Assembly: GCA_027080125.1 (NCBI GenBank)
Contig: JALWSW010000215.1
Coordinates: forward strand, 1-10,930
Reading direction: 5' to 3'
From: Campylobacterales bacterium
GTDB taxonomy: Bacteria; Campylobacterota_A; Desulfurellia; JAADFJ01
Length of the DNA stretch: 10,930 nt
The first letter of the stretch is position 1; each line of letters begins with the position of its first letter. Both the position numbers and the translations under genes were made by a program. Below, one piece after another: positions 1 to 9,642 of the stretch. The notes under the pieces are model-generated. The model was not told the origin of the DNA. It worked only from the letters and a program-made list of their open reading frames with translations, and ran no database searches.

Positions 1-181
1 TGGGATAATTTATCATCTTGTTTTCAAGCCATTGTTCAACCAGATGACGCTGAAAAAGCCATTTTCCGGTAATTTTTGTGGCAGGCAGCCCTTTATCAGA
101 AATAAGCGTATATACCATCTTGTCATTTATGCCAAGCAACTGAGCAACTTCGTGAGTATTCAGTAAACTTTTCTTATTCAT
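1..181 (-). CDS. HTH (excisionase/MerR-like) transcriptional regulator, N-terminal part, possibly TunR-like
   Basis: Only the first 60 codons are in the window; the gene runs off the left edge. The peptide contains a compact winged-HTH of the excisionase type. Residues 7-16 (LNTHEVAQLL) form the first helix, followed by INDKMVYTLI, a turn with GLPATKI, and the wing GKWLFQRHLVEQWL. The ATG at 179-181 has a clear Shine-Dalgarno (GGAGGA on the minus strand, 191-196). From family knowledge, such N-terminal domains are often fused to a periplasmic-binding-protein-like sensor domain in anaerobes. One such family, TunR, controls tungstate/molybdate uptake. The gene is divergent from tupABC, which supports a role as tungstate-responsive regulator, but the sensor domain is not visible here. 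The HTH assignment is firm; the TunR identity is inference. Confidence 0.8.
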   Translation of the reverse strand, partial: MNKKSLLNTHEVAQLLGINDKMVYTLISDKGLPATKITGKWLFQRHLVEQWLENKMINYP

Positions 182-203
182 GATAAATATTCCTCCGATT
201 TTT

Positions 204-231
204 ATATTACAAATGTTCTCTGAAGAGTCAA
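204..231 (-). promoter_or_regulatory. Candidate promoter of the HTH regulator gene
   Basis: Read on the minus strand, TTGACT (226-231) is followed after 16 nt by TAATAT (204-209). An alternative -10, TATAAA (201-206), sits at 19 nt spacing. The start point would fall just upstream of the GGAGGA ribosome site, giving a very short leader. The -35 matches consensus at 5 of 6 positions and the -10 at 4 of 6, so this is a moderate call. Confidence 0.45.
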
Positions 232-279
232 CCTAAAGCAGGAAAAGTTCATATAGATAATATCAAGTAATTATTAGTC

Positions 280-347
280 ATTATAAATCATTATCAAAAT
301 AATCTTAACTTTGAATGATAAATATTGACAGATAAGCGATTTATAAT
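280..347. repeat. Inverted repeat in the tupA promoter, candidate regulator operator
   Basis: ATTATAAATC at 280-289 is exactly repeated in inverted form as GATTTATAAT at 338-347. The pairing continues inward imperfectly (TTATC 291-295 with GATAA 331-335). An outer pair, ATCAAGTAATTA (262-273) and TAATTATACTTGAT (344-357), is inverted apart from two inserted bases. The right arm lies in the spacer of the tupA promoter and abuts or overlaps its -10. The region is AT-rich, so chance contributes. The placement between a divergent regulator and its likely target makes an operator plausible. Confidence 0.4.
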
Positions 348-353
348 TATACT
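325..353 (+). promoter_or_regulatory. Strong sigma-70-type promoter for tupABC
   Basis: A perfect -35 hexamer TTGACA (325-330) is followed after exactly 17 nt by TATACT (348-353), a 5 of 6 match to the -10 consensus. Transcription would begin near 360, giving a leader of about 24 nt before the tupA ATG, with the ribosome site AAGGGGGT at 372-379. The near-ideal promoter suggests high basal expression and control by repression rather than activation. Confidence 0.75.
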
Positions 354-383
354 TGATGCATTAACTGCTTTAAGGGGGTAAAT

Positions 384-1199
384 ATGACAAGAAGATTCGT
401 TTTGGTGTTTGTGGTAACATTGCTGTTATCGGCAACAGGAAATAATCTCTTTGCGAAAACATTGAAACTATCAAGCACTACAAGTACTCAAAACACAGGA
501 TTGCTGGCATTTCTTGCCAGACAGTTCAAAGCTGATACCGGATACACGCTTGCCGTCATCGCTGTTGGCACAGGAAAAGCCTTGAAATTGGCTCAGAATT
601 GTGATGTTGACGTAACCCTGGTGCACGCACCTTCGTTGGAAAGAAAATTTGTAGCAAGCGGATATGGCACCAACAGGCGTATCGTGATGGCAAACTATTT
701 TGTGATTGTAGGACCTAAATCCGACCCTGCCGATGTAAAAGACGCGCATTCGGCAAAAGATGCATTTGCAAGAATAGCGCATTCGAAGTCTCTCTTTTTA
801 TCCAGAGACGACAACTCGGGAACAAACGTAAAAGAAAAAACGATATGGAAGATGGCAGGTATCGTTCCGAACGGTTCATGGTATGAAAAAATCGGACAAT
901 CAATGGGTGCAACGCTTATTATGGCATCTGAAAAGAATGCGTACACTCTTTCGGATATCGGAACCTATCTGAAGATGAAAGACAAGCTGGATATAGTGCC
1001 GCTTTATGATAAAAAAAGCAGACTGCTATATAATCCGTATCATGTCATAGCTGTAAATCCCAACCACTGCGGCAATGTAGATTATAAAGGAGCGTTGAAG
1101 TTTGTTAGATGGATAACATCTCGACGGGTTCAAAAACTGATAGCAAGCTACAAAGATTCCGAAGGAAAAACCTTATTTACACCGCTTGCAATCCATTAA
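384..1199 (+). CDS. tupA: Tungstate ABC transporter, periplasmic substrate-binding protein TupA
   Basis: This 271-residue protein captures tungstate in the periplasm and delivers it to TupB/TupC. Residues 1-24 form a Sec signal peptide (basic MTRR, hydrophobic core, probable cleavage after LFA) with no lipobox cysteine. TupA hallmarks follow in order: the anion-loop motif STTSTQNTGLL at 31-41, the VHAPSLERKFV segment near 80-90, YFVIVGPKSDPADVK at 105-119, the ligand motif SRDDNSGT at 140-147, YTLSDIGTYL at 187-196 and a C-terminal VIAVNP segment. Several loop residues differ from the usual family forms as I recall them: the Arg of the YTLxDRGT motif is Ile192, and the usual SRGDxSGTHKKE reads SRDDNSGTNVKE. 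Tungstate is the likely ligand; altered oxyanion preference is possible. The ATG follows a good ribosome site (AAGGGGG). First gene of a three-gene operon. Confidence 0.93.
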   Translation: MTRRFVLVFVVTLLLSATGNNLFAKTLKLSSTTSTQNTGLLAFLARQFKADTGYTLAVIAVGTGKALKLAQNCDVDVTLVHAPSLERKFVASGYGTNRRIVMANYFVIVGPKSDPADVKDAHSAKDAFARIAHSKSLFLSRDDNSGTNVKEKTIWKMAGIVPNGSWYEKIGQSMGATLIMASEKNAYTLSDIGTYLKMKDKLDIVPLYDKKSRLLYNPYHVIAVNPNHCGNVDYKGALKFVRWITSRRVQKLIASYKDSEGKTLFTPLAIH

Positions 1200-1218
1200 G
1201 GCTAAAAACAGGTGAAAC

Positions 1219-1899
1219 TTGTTTCTATCGTCCTTTAAAAATGCTATAGGTCTAATATTATCGGGAGATACAGCCACATATCAGGCAATAGCTCTCTCTA
1301 TTAAAGTAGGCTTTATTGCAACTGTGATTGCCGCAATTATAGGTCTCCCGATTGCTCTCATGCTCTCTACAAAACGCTTTAGAGGAAGAGCTCTTTTAGT
1401 CACGATCTTCAACGCTTTTATGGGACTTCCAAGTGTAGTAGTCGGTTTGCTCGGATACGGACTTCTCTCTCACAGGGGCATCTTGGGAATGCTTAATCTG
1501 CTTTTTACGCCCTATGCTATCATTATGGGCGATATAATGCTCGGCATACCAACTATGGTAGCTATAGCTGAGTCTTCTCTTTCAGACTATCACGACAAGA
1601 TAAACGAAACCGTAAAAACATTGAGTCTTTCGAAATTGGACGGAAATATCCTGCTTATCAAAGAATCAATATACGGAATAATGGGAGCGTTAAGCGCATG
1701 TTTCGGAAGAATCTTTGAAGAGGTGGGAGCGGCAATGATGCTTGGAGGAAATATAATGGGCATCACAAGAACAATGACAACTGCGATTGCGCTTGAAACA
1801 ACGAAAGGGGAGTTTGACAGAGGCGTTGCGCTTGGAATGATACTTCTATCCATATCAATATCGGTCAATATTGCACTGCAATGGTTCAAAAAGCGATAG
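1219..1899 (+). CDS. tupB: Tungstate ABC transporter permease TupB
   Basis: This 226-residue inner-membrane permease forms the tungstate channel. Several hydrophobic segments are visible, for example residues 27-50, 60-82, 96-117 and 203-220. The BPD-transporter (EAA-type) cytoplasmic loop covers roughly 130-171, from ETVKTLSLSK to FGRIFEEVGAAMM; the stretch FEEVGAAMMLGGNI with the TTAIALET motif after it is characteristic of TupB. The start is TTG at 1219: an in-frame TGA stop (1213-1215) lies just upstream and no ATG is near, so this start is nearly forced. A weak ribosome site AGGTG (1210-1214) precedes it by 4 nt. It follows tupA by 19 nt and overlaps tupC by 19 nt. The weak TTG start fits low permease stoichiometry relative to TupA. 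Confidence 0.93.
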   Translation: MFLSSFKNAIGLILSGDTATYQAIALSIKVGFIATVIAAIIGLPIALMLSTKRFRGRALLVTIFNAFMGLPSVVVGLLGYGLLSHRGILGMLNLLFTPYAIIMGDIMLGIPTMVAIAESSLSDYHDKINETVKTLSLSKLDGNILLIKESIYGIMGALSACFGRIFEEVGAAMMLGGNIMGITRTMTTAIALETTKGEFDRGVALGMILLSISISVNIALQWFKKR

Positions 1900-2552
1900 A
1901 ACTCAAAAATCTAACACTCTCTTATGGTAAAAACTGGAAGCTTTCGATTGCAAGCATGGATATTGCACCATCATCGATTGTTGTCTTATCAGGTGAAAAC
2001 GGAGCAGGAAAAAGCACACTTTTGCGCTCTATTGCTCTTCTGTTTAAGCCTAAAACCGGTCAGATAACCGTTTTTGGCAAAACCGCCTATCTAAGCGAGA
2101 AATCCGACCGGCTAATCAGAAAACAATTTGTTACAATGGTGCACCAAAGTCCGTATCTGTTTAGAGGAACCGCAAAAGATAATATCATGCTTGGATTAAA
2201 ATCATCAGGCAAAATAAAAGATTACTCCAAAGCAAAAAGCCTTCTCAGGCTGATTGAAAAGGAAGATATCGAAAACAAAAGCATCGAACAGCTATCAGGC
2301 GGACAAAAACAGAAAGTGGCGTTGATAAGAGCACTGATAATGCCTGTAAAGATTTTGATATTTGATGAACCGTTTGAAAGCCTTGATGCGGACTCAAGAA
2401 CGGTTTTTCTGAAAATCTGTAAAAAAATTTCCGATTCAGGTAGAACCGTTCTGATATCAAGTCACAGGACTCAGGAGGTTGCAAAAATAGCCGATGTTAT
2501 ATACAATCTTTCCGACGGAACCGTTTTTCCTAAGAATCCCGGAAAGATTTAA
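1881..2552 (+). CDS. tupC: Tungstate ABC transporter ATP-binding protein TupC
   Basis: This 223-residue cytoplasmic ATPase energises tungstate import. All nucleotide-binding motifs are present: Walker A GENGAGKST (38-46), Q-loop Gln89 in VHQSPYLF, signature LSGGQ (138-142), Walker B ILIFDEP (158-164), D-loop SLD (167-169) and switch His195 in SSHR. It is a compact NBD with no C-terminal TOBE-type regulatory domain, which is normal for TupC and unlike ModC. The ATG lies inside the last codons of tupB, indicating translational coupling. The assignment to tungstate rather than another substrate rests on the operon with tupA and tupB. Confidence 0.93.
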   Translation: MVQKAIELKNLTLSYGKNWKLSIASMDIAPSSIVVLSGENGAGKSTLLRSIALLFKPKTGQITVFGKTAYLSEKSDRLIRKQFVTMVHQSPYLFRGTAKDNIMLGLKSSGKIKDYSKAKSLLRLIEKEDIENKSIEQLSGGQKQKVALIRALIMPVKILIFDEPFESLDADSRTVFLKICKKISDSGRTVLISSHRTQEVAKIADVIYNLSDGTVFPKNPGKI

Positions 2553-2650
2553 GGAAAATACTAATTGAAAACATGCCGCTGCCGATTCCATTTGGTATGC
2601 CATTTACAAACAATAAATAATAGCCGGGTTTGAAAGCTTAGCCAAGCATA

Positions 2651-2698
2651 TTCTCCTGTTTCCAATTGCCTTCGGAGAAACTCTGTTAAACAGAGTTT
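2651..2698. terminator. Hairpin cluster between convergent tupC and phoU, possible bidirectional transcription end
   Basis: The 230-nt gap 2553-2782 holds no gene that I can support. It contains a perfect 9-bp stem (AAACTCTGT at 2678-2686, ACAGAGTTT at 2690-2698) with a 3-nt loop. An alternative stem (TTCTCC 2651-2656 with GGAGAA 2674-2679) shares two bases with it, so the two cannot both be fully paired. Neither side has a proper U-tract, so rho-independent termination is doubtful. The position between tail-to-tail operons is the main argument. Confidence 0.3.
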
Positions 2699-2782
2699 AT
2701 GTATAAATAAAAATCATTTAACAAAATTTGGAAGCGCTCCGGCATTCTTCGTGTATTTGCGGTTAACTTATACTGTAATGTC

Positions 2783-3433
<651 letters not shown>

Positions 3434-3445
3434 ATTTTCTCCTAT

Positions 3446-5033
<1,588 letters not shown>

Positions 5034-5037
<4 letters not shown>

Positions 5038-5962
5038 TTCTTAACATCCATCTTTTTCATTATTCTATTGCCGATTGCATTGACAATAAACGATATTGCA
5101 AACAAAAGTAAACCTATTTCAATCAATGATGACAGATAGAGATCGCCTCTTGCCTCGGTAAATTCGTTCGCTATAACGCTTGCCATGCTGTTTGAAGGGC
5201 TGAAAATATTTTTCGGAATGGCATTAGAGTTTCCTATAACCATTGTAACAGCCATTGTCTCACCGAACGCCCTTCCGAAAGCCAGCAAAATACCTGAAAA
5301 TATTCCACCCTGTGCATACGGAATAACAATATTTTTTATAACCTCAAACCGGGTTGCGCCCATAGCAAAACCGGCTTCTTTTAAATCTTGCGGCACAAGT
5401 TTTATAACTTCAGCCGCCATGCTTGAGGCAAAGGGAATTATCATAACTGCAAGAATAACCGATGCGGTGAGGATGCCAACCCCGTAAGGAATAAATCCCA
5501 ACTTTATCTCAAACGAGCGAACAATTGGAACCAGCACAAATAATCCCCAAAATCCATATATGATAGAAGGAATTCCGGCAAGCAGCTCTACCGAGAATTT
5601 AAGCAAGCCTGAGAACCATCCGTTTTTCAAGTAAAGTGAAAGATAGATCGCACTGGCAAATGAAAACGGGATACTAATCAAAAGAGCAAGAAAAGATGTG
5701 GAAACTGTTCCTATAACAAAAGGCAACGCGCCAAAGGTCTTTGCAGCCGGATTCCATGTGCTGCTCCATATAAAATTCAAACCGAATTCATTGATGGATT
5801 TCCATGAACCGAGCAGAAGACTTACAAAAATACCCATTACAATAAATACAGAAGTTATAGCGGCAGCAACAAGAAGCAATCTAAACAACGTTTCTTTCAC
5901 AATTCTCAGGGAGCCTTTCTCCTCAAGGCTCCCTGATCTGTAATCTTTGCAGGATATCCGGC

Positions 5963-5966
<4 letters not shown>
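5034..5966 (-). CDS. pstC: Phosphate ABC transporter permease PstC
   Basis: This 310-residue membrane protein pairs with PstA. Hydrophobic segments are visible near 27-52, 81-111, 125-150, 160-182 and 278-298. The EAA loop covers about 197-236 (EAGFAMGATRFEVIKNIVIP through FGRAFGETM). The ATG at 5964-5966 overlaps the pstS stop as ATGA, but no clear Shine-Dalgarno precedes it. Codons 11-20 form a perfect 12-bp-stem hairpin whose loop carries GAGGAG. A GTG at codon 23 (5898-5900) is a possible alternative start, which would leave about seven residues before the first membrane segment. I keep the ATG because of the coupling overlap. Confidence 0.95.
5906..5936 (-). repeat. Perfect 12-bp stem-loop inside the 5' end of pstC
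   Basis: On the transcribed strand, TCAGGGAGCCTT (5936-5925) is followed by the 7-nt loop GAGGAGA and then by AAGGCTCCCTGA (5917-5906). All 12 pairs are Watson-Crick and about half are G-C. It starts 30 nt after the pstC ATG. No U-tract follows, so it is not a classical terminator. It stands out against the AT-rich background and could protect the 3' end of the pstS message or restrain translation of pstC. Confidence 0.85.
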
Positions 5967-7003
<1,037 letters not shown>

Positions 7004-7023
7004 AAACTCCTCCGTCTAATTTT

Positions 7024-7041
7024 CAAATGTTGCAACATTTG
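7024..7041. repeat. Perfect 18-bp palindrome at the predicted pstS transcription start
   Basis: CAAATGTTG followed directly by its reverse complement CAACATTTG, with no loop. It lies between the candidate -10 (7047-7052) and the pstS ribosome site, covering about positions +1 to +17 of the predicted transcript. A zero-spacer dyad at this place is typical of an operator for a dimeric repressor. As RNA it could also form a small 5' hairpin. No known factor is assigned. Confidence 0.7.
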
Positions 7042-7046
7042 GATGA

Positions 7047-7100
7047 ATAATAAGCGGTCATTGTTAGTTTCTGATAAAGAAATTGTTAAGATTGCGTTAA
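7047..7100 (-). promoter_or_regulatory. Pho-box-like array plus -10 element of the pstS promoter
   Basis: On the minus strand four hexamers recur with an exact 11-nt period: TTAACG (7095-7100), TTAACA (7084-7089), TTTATC (7073-7078) and CTAACA (7062-7067). Nine nt after the last one lies TATTAT (7047-7052), a 5 of 6 match to the -10 consensus. Known PhoB/PhoP sites are direct repeats with 11-bp period placed about 10 bp upstream of the -10, replacing the -35; the TTAACA half-site resembles the Bacillus PhoP form. The array lies in the 118-nt gap between phoR and pstS, where PhoB control is expected. Confidence 0.75.
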
Positions 7101-7107
7101 AAATTTT

Positions 7108-7118
7108 CCGATTATCGG
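7108..7118 (-). terminator. Very weak hairpin after phoR
   Basis: CCGA-TAA-TCGG followed on the minus strand by AAAATTTTT sits directly after the phoR stop. With only four base pairs it is at best a partial attenuator. Read-through from phoBR into pstS is therefore possible alongside the dedicated pstS promoter. Confidence 0.2.
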
Positions 7119-7121
7119 CTT

Positions 7122-8852
7122 TTAACCTAAAAGTTCTCTCTGATCAGGAAGTTTGAGTATAAATTTGGTTCCCTTGCCGGTTTTACTTTTTAGCTCTATT
7201 GCGCCTCCGAACAGAAGCACGATATGTTTGACTATCGATAATCCAAGTCCGGTTCCTCCTTCCGCTTTTGACCTGGATTTATCAACCCTGTAAAATCGTT
7301 CGAAAATTCGTTCTTTCTCATCATCTGATATTCCTATTCCGGTGTCCTCCACAACAATATTTAACATATTGCTGTCTTTCAGTGCAGCACTCACAGAAAC
7401 CGTTCCACGTTCGGTATATTTTATGGCATTATCGATTAAATTTATCATAAGTTGTTCAAATTTATAGGAATCCAGATAAACAAGCGGCATATCTGCTACA
7501 TAAGAAATGATTGCAATTTTCTTTTCTTTTGCCTTGCTCTCAAAAAGCTTCAAAATATTTTCAATCTCAGTTTTTAAATCCACCGGTTCGACCGATAAAG
7601 ATGCGTTTTTATCCTCAAGACTGGAAAGGGTAAGCAGATCTGAAACGATATTAGCCAGGCGATCGGCATGTTTGTTGATAATCTGAAGGTAGTGAAGTTT
7701 TGCAGGGTTTTCTTCCTCTTCTTCAAGCGTTTCGGCAAATCCTTTAATAGCCGCAAGCGGTGTTCGCAATTCATGAGAAACATTTGCCACAAAATCATTC
7801 TTTACCTGTTCCAGGTTTTTTATTGATGTTATATCGTGAAACATAATCATCATTTTATTCTCAGGCAGCTCTGCGGTAGTGCAGTTATAAAAATTCTCGC
7901 CTATTTTCAGCTCGATATTCTTTTTTTTTGCCTCTATTGCCTTGTTGATATTTCTGCCGCCGGTAAGCTCCCAGTAATATTTACCCACTGCATTACTATC
8001 TTCTACCAGCAAGAGAAAACTTGAATTCGTCGTCTCTATTTTGCCTTCTTTTATTACAGCCATCGGATCAGGTATCGTTTTTATAATGGTTGAGAGTTCT
8101 CTGTTTGCTCTGTAAACCTCTCCAAACAATCTTTTTATTTGATCTGCCATATGATTGAAGCTATCAGACAAAATCTTTATTTCTCCACTATTTCTGGTTT
8201 TAATGCGCATATCGAATCTGCCTGAGGCAATCTTCCTTGCTCCATAAGCCAGTCTTTTCAGATCCGAGGCTATATTTTTTGAAAAGAGAAAAGAAAACAG
8301 TAATGAGAATGAGAGCGCCACCAGTGCAATCTGCACAATCTTCGCTTCGAACTCATCGATAACAAACCGAATCGGATCAAGGGAATGACTGAGACGAAGC
8401 GCTCCTATAATTTTGCCTCCTTTTCTTATCGGAACGGCAACATAAAGTATTCTTTGCTTGAGAATAGAATCGAACCGTTCCTTTTTGCCTGTTTTGCCGA
8501 TCAGAGCGGATATAACTTCCGGGGCATCTTTAAAATTGTCAATCGAATTTTCATTTTTTGAGGAATCTGTGACAACTTTTCCTTCGGTATCAATCAGAGT
8601 TATTCTCGTGTTAATATTTTCAGCTATTTTTTTAATAACAGATTTGGCTGACTGAAGTTTTTTATTCAGGATTATCGGTTTTATGGCTGCAATTGTTGTA
8701 AGAGCGCTGTTTTTTAGTTCGTATGCTTCCTGGTTTACAAAATAGGTTTTTATTACGCCAAGCGAAAGAACCAGCGACAAAACGGCAAAAAGCAGGATTG
8801 CTATTATATGAGCAAAAAATATTTTAGAAAATAACGATTTACCGACTGACAA
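7122..8852 (-). CDS. phoR: Phosphate-regulon sensor histidine kinase PhoR
   Basis: This 576-residue membrane kinase phosphorylates PhoB. Order of domains: TM1 about 10-34; extracytoplasmic sensor region 35-170; TM2 about 171-191; HAMP-like linker 192-245; PAS-like domain about 250-345; HisKA with phosphoacceptor His360 in FVANVSHELRTPLAAIKG; HATPase_c 460-572 with N-box NLIDNAIKYT (Asn475), G1 DTGIG (503-507), F-box ERFYRVD and G2 GGTGLGLSI (532-540). The large extracytoplasmic loop plus PAS resembles Gram-positive PhoR and many deltaproteobacterial homologues rather than E. coli PhoR. The start is TTG at 8850-8852; an in-frame TAG lies four codons upstream and AGGA is spaced 8 nt away, so it is well supported. 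It overlaps phoB by 14 nt. A run of nine A on the coding strand (7921-7929) lies after the PAS core. Confidence 0.93.
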   Translation of the reverse strand: MSVGKSLFSKIFFAHIIAILLFAVLSLVLSLGVIKTYFVNQEAYELKNSALTTIAAIKPIILNKKLQSAKSVIKKIAENINTRITLIDTEGKVVTDSSKNENSIDNFKDAPEVISALIGKTGKKERFDSILKQRILYVAVPIRKGGKIIGALRLSHSLDPIRFVIDEFEAKIVQIALVALSFSLLFSFLFSKNIASDLKRLAYGARKIASGRFDMRIKTRNSGEIKILSDSFNHMADQIKRLFGEVYRANRELSTIIKTIPDPMAVIKEGKIETTNSSFLLLVEDSNAVGKYYWELTGGRNINKAIEAKKKNIELKIGENFYNCTTAELPENKMMIMFHDITSIKNLEQVKNDFVANVSHELRTPLAAIKGFAETLEEEEENPAKLHYLQIINKHADRLANIVSDLLTLSSLEDKNASLSVEPVDLKTEIENILKLFESKAKEKKIAIISYVADMPLVYLDSYKFEQLMINLIDNAIKYTERGTVSVSAALKDSNMLNIVVEDTGIGISDDEKERIFERFYRVDKSRSKAEGGTGLGLSIVKHIVLLFGGAIELKSKTGKGTKFILKLPDQRELLG

Positions 8853-9510
8853 ACTTATATCCTATACCTCTGACATTTTTAATCATATTTCCCGCTTTGC
8901 CAAGCTTTTCCCTTAAATGTCGTATATGAACATCGATAGTTCTGTCCAATACAGCCTTTTGATTTCCCCATAACTCATCTAAAATCATTTCTCTGGAAAA
9001 AACCACACCTTCGCGTTTGCTTAAAATATTTAAAATTCTGAATTCGGTTGCAGTCAGCTCTATCTGTTTGCCCTCTACATGCACCTCACATGCAGCCTCA
9101 TCAATAATGATAGCTCTGTTGCGGTTCTCATCAACACTCAGGGATCTTCTTAAGACAGACTTTATTCTTGCCACAAATTCTCTTGAGGAAAACGGTTTTG
9201 TGACATAATCATCAGCTCCAAGTTCAAGACCAAGCACTTTATCAATCTCCTCGCCTCTTGCGCTGAGCATAATAATCGGAATATTAACATAAAGAGGATT
9301 CTGCTTCAAAAATTTGCAGATTTCATATCCGTCCATATCCGGCAGATTGATGTCCAAAATGATAAGATCGCAACGCTCTTTCTTGAGAAATTCAAATAAC
9401 TCGTTCGGGTTGGAGAACAGATAACATTGAAAGTTCGCCTTTGTAAGTATGATTGAAATCAACTCCAAGATATCAGGTTCATCATCGACAACTGCTATAA
9501 CAGCTTTCAT
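8839..9510 (-). CDS. phoB: Phosphate-regulon response regulator PhoB/PhoP (OmpR family)
   Basis: This 223-residue DNA-binding response regulator has a receiver domain (1-120) with acidic pair Asp9/Asp10, phosphoacceptor Asp53 in LIILDINLPDMDG, switch Ser83 in MLSARG and Lys105 in DDYVTKPF. It is followed by an OmpR-type winged helix (about 127-223) with LTATEFRIL, the recognition helix RTIDVHIRHLREKLG and the ending VRGIGYKFVSR. All catalytic residues are intact and length is normal. The ATG has the ribosome site GGGAG. The phosphate role comes from its place upstream of phoR and pstSCAB-phoU and from the Pho-box-like array before pstS. Confidence 0.93.
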   Translation of the reverse strand: MKAVIAVVDDEPDILELISIILTKANFQCYLFSNPNELFEFLKKERCDLIILDINLPDMDGYEICKFLKQNPLYVNIPIIMLSARGEEIDKVLGLELGADDYVTKPFSSREFVARIKSVLRRSLSVDENRNRAIIIDEAACEVHVEGKQIELTATEFRILNILSKREGVVFSREMILDELWGNQKAVLDRTIDVHIRHLREKLGKAGNMIKNVRGIGYKFVSR

Positions 9511-9535
9511 TTTGCTCCCAATTCATTCAGGTTTT

Positions 9536-9544
9536 ATTATAACA
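9536..9544 (-). promoter_or_regulatory. Extended -10 promoter for phoBR
   Basis: On the minus strand TGTTATAAT (9544-9536) combines a perfect TATAAT with the TGn extension. No recognisable -35 lies 16-18 nt upstream, which is tolerated by extended -10 promoters. The start point would be near 9529, about 19 nt before the phoB ATG. I see no convincing 11-bp Pho repeats upstream, so autoregulation is not demonstrated. Confidence 0.5.
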
Positions 9545-9598
9545 ATTATGCTTACATCGATTATAATTTCAATGGTAGCTCAAAAAATGAAGAAAATT

Positions 9599-9617
9599 TT
9601 CAGAATAGTTATCTGAA
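9599..9617. repeat. Small dyad between phoB and the sigma-factor gene
   Basis: TTCAGA (9599-9604) and TCTGAA (9612-9617) form 6-bp inverted arms around a 7-nt centre. It lies upstream of both divergent promoters and could be an operator. It is short enough to occur by chance. Confidence 0.25.
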
Positions 9618-9642
9618 CGATATTAAATTTGCTTCGTAATGA

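Noticed and set aside
342..347. TATAAT as the tupA -10
   Set aside because: It is only 11 nt after TTGACA; TATACT at 348-353 has the ideal 17-nt spacing.
471..782. 103-codon open frame on the minus strand inside tupA
   Set aside because: It lies fully antisense to tupA, which has clear family motifs and a signal peptide; the antisense peptide shows no recognisable domain.
2553..2782. Possible small gene in the tupC-phoU gap
   Set aside because: Open frames there are only a few codons long with no ribosome site; no RNA-gene fold beyond small hairpins was seen.
9562..9567. TATAAT on the plus strand as a promoter for the sigma gene
   Set aside because: No -35 at suitable spacing and it would give a leader of over 110 nt; the same AT-rich segment lies just upstream of the phoB promoter on the other strand.
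9551..9589. Possible Pho box upstream of the phoB -10
   Set aside because: At the matching phase the hexamers read TGTAAG, ATTATA, CTACCA and CATTTT, which do not agree with the pstS array; only one resembles the half-site.
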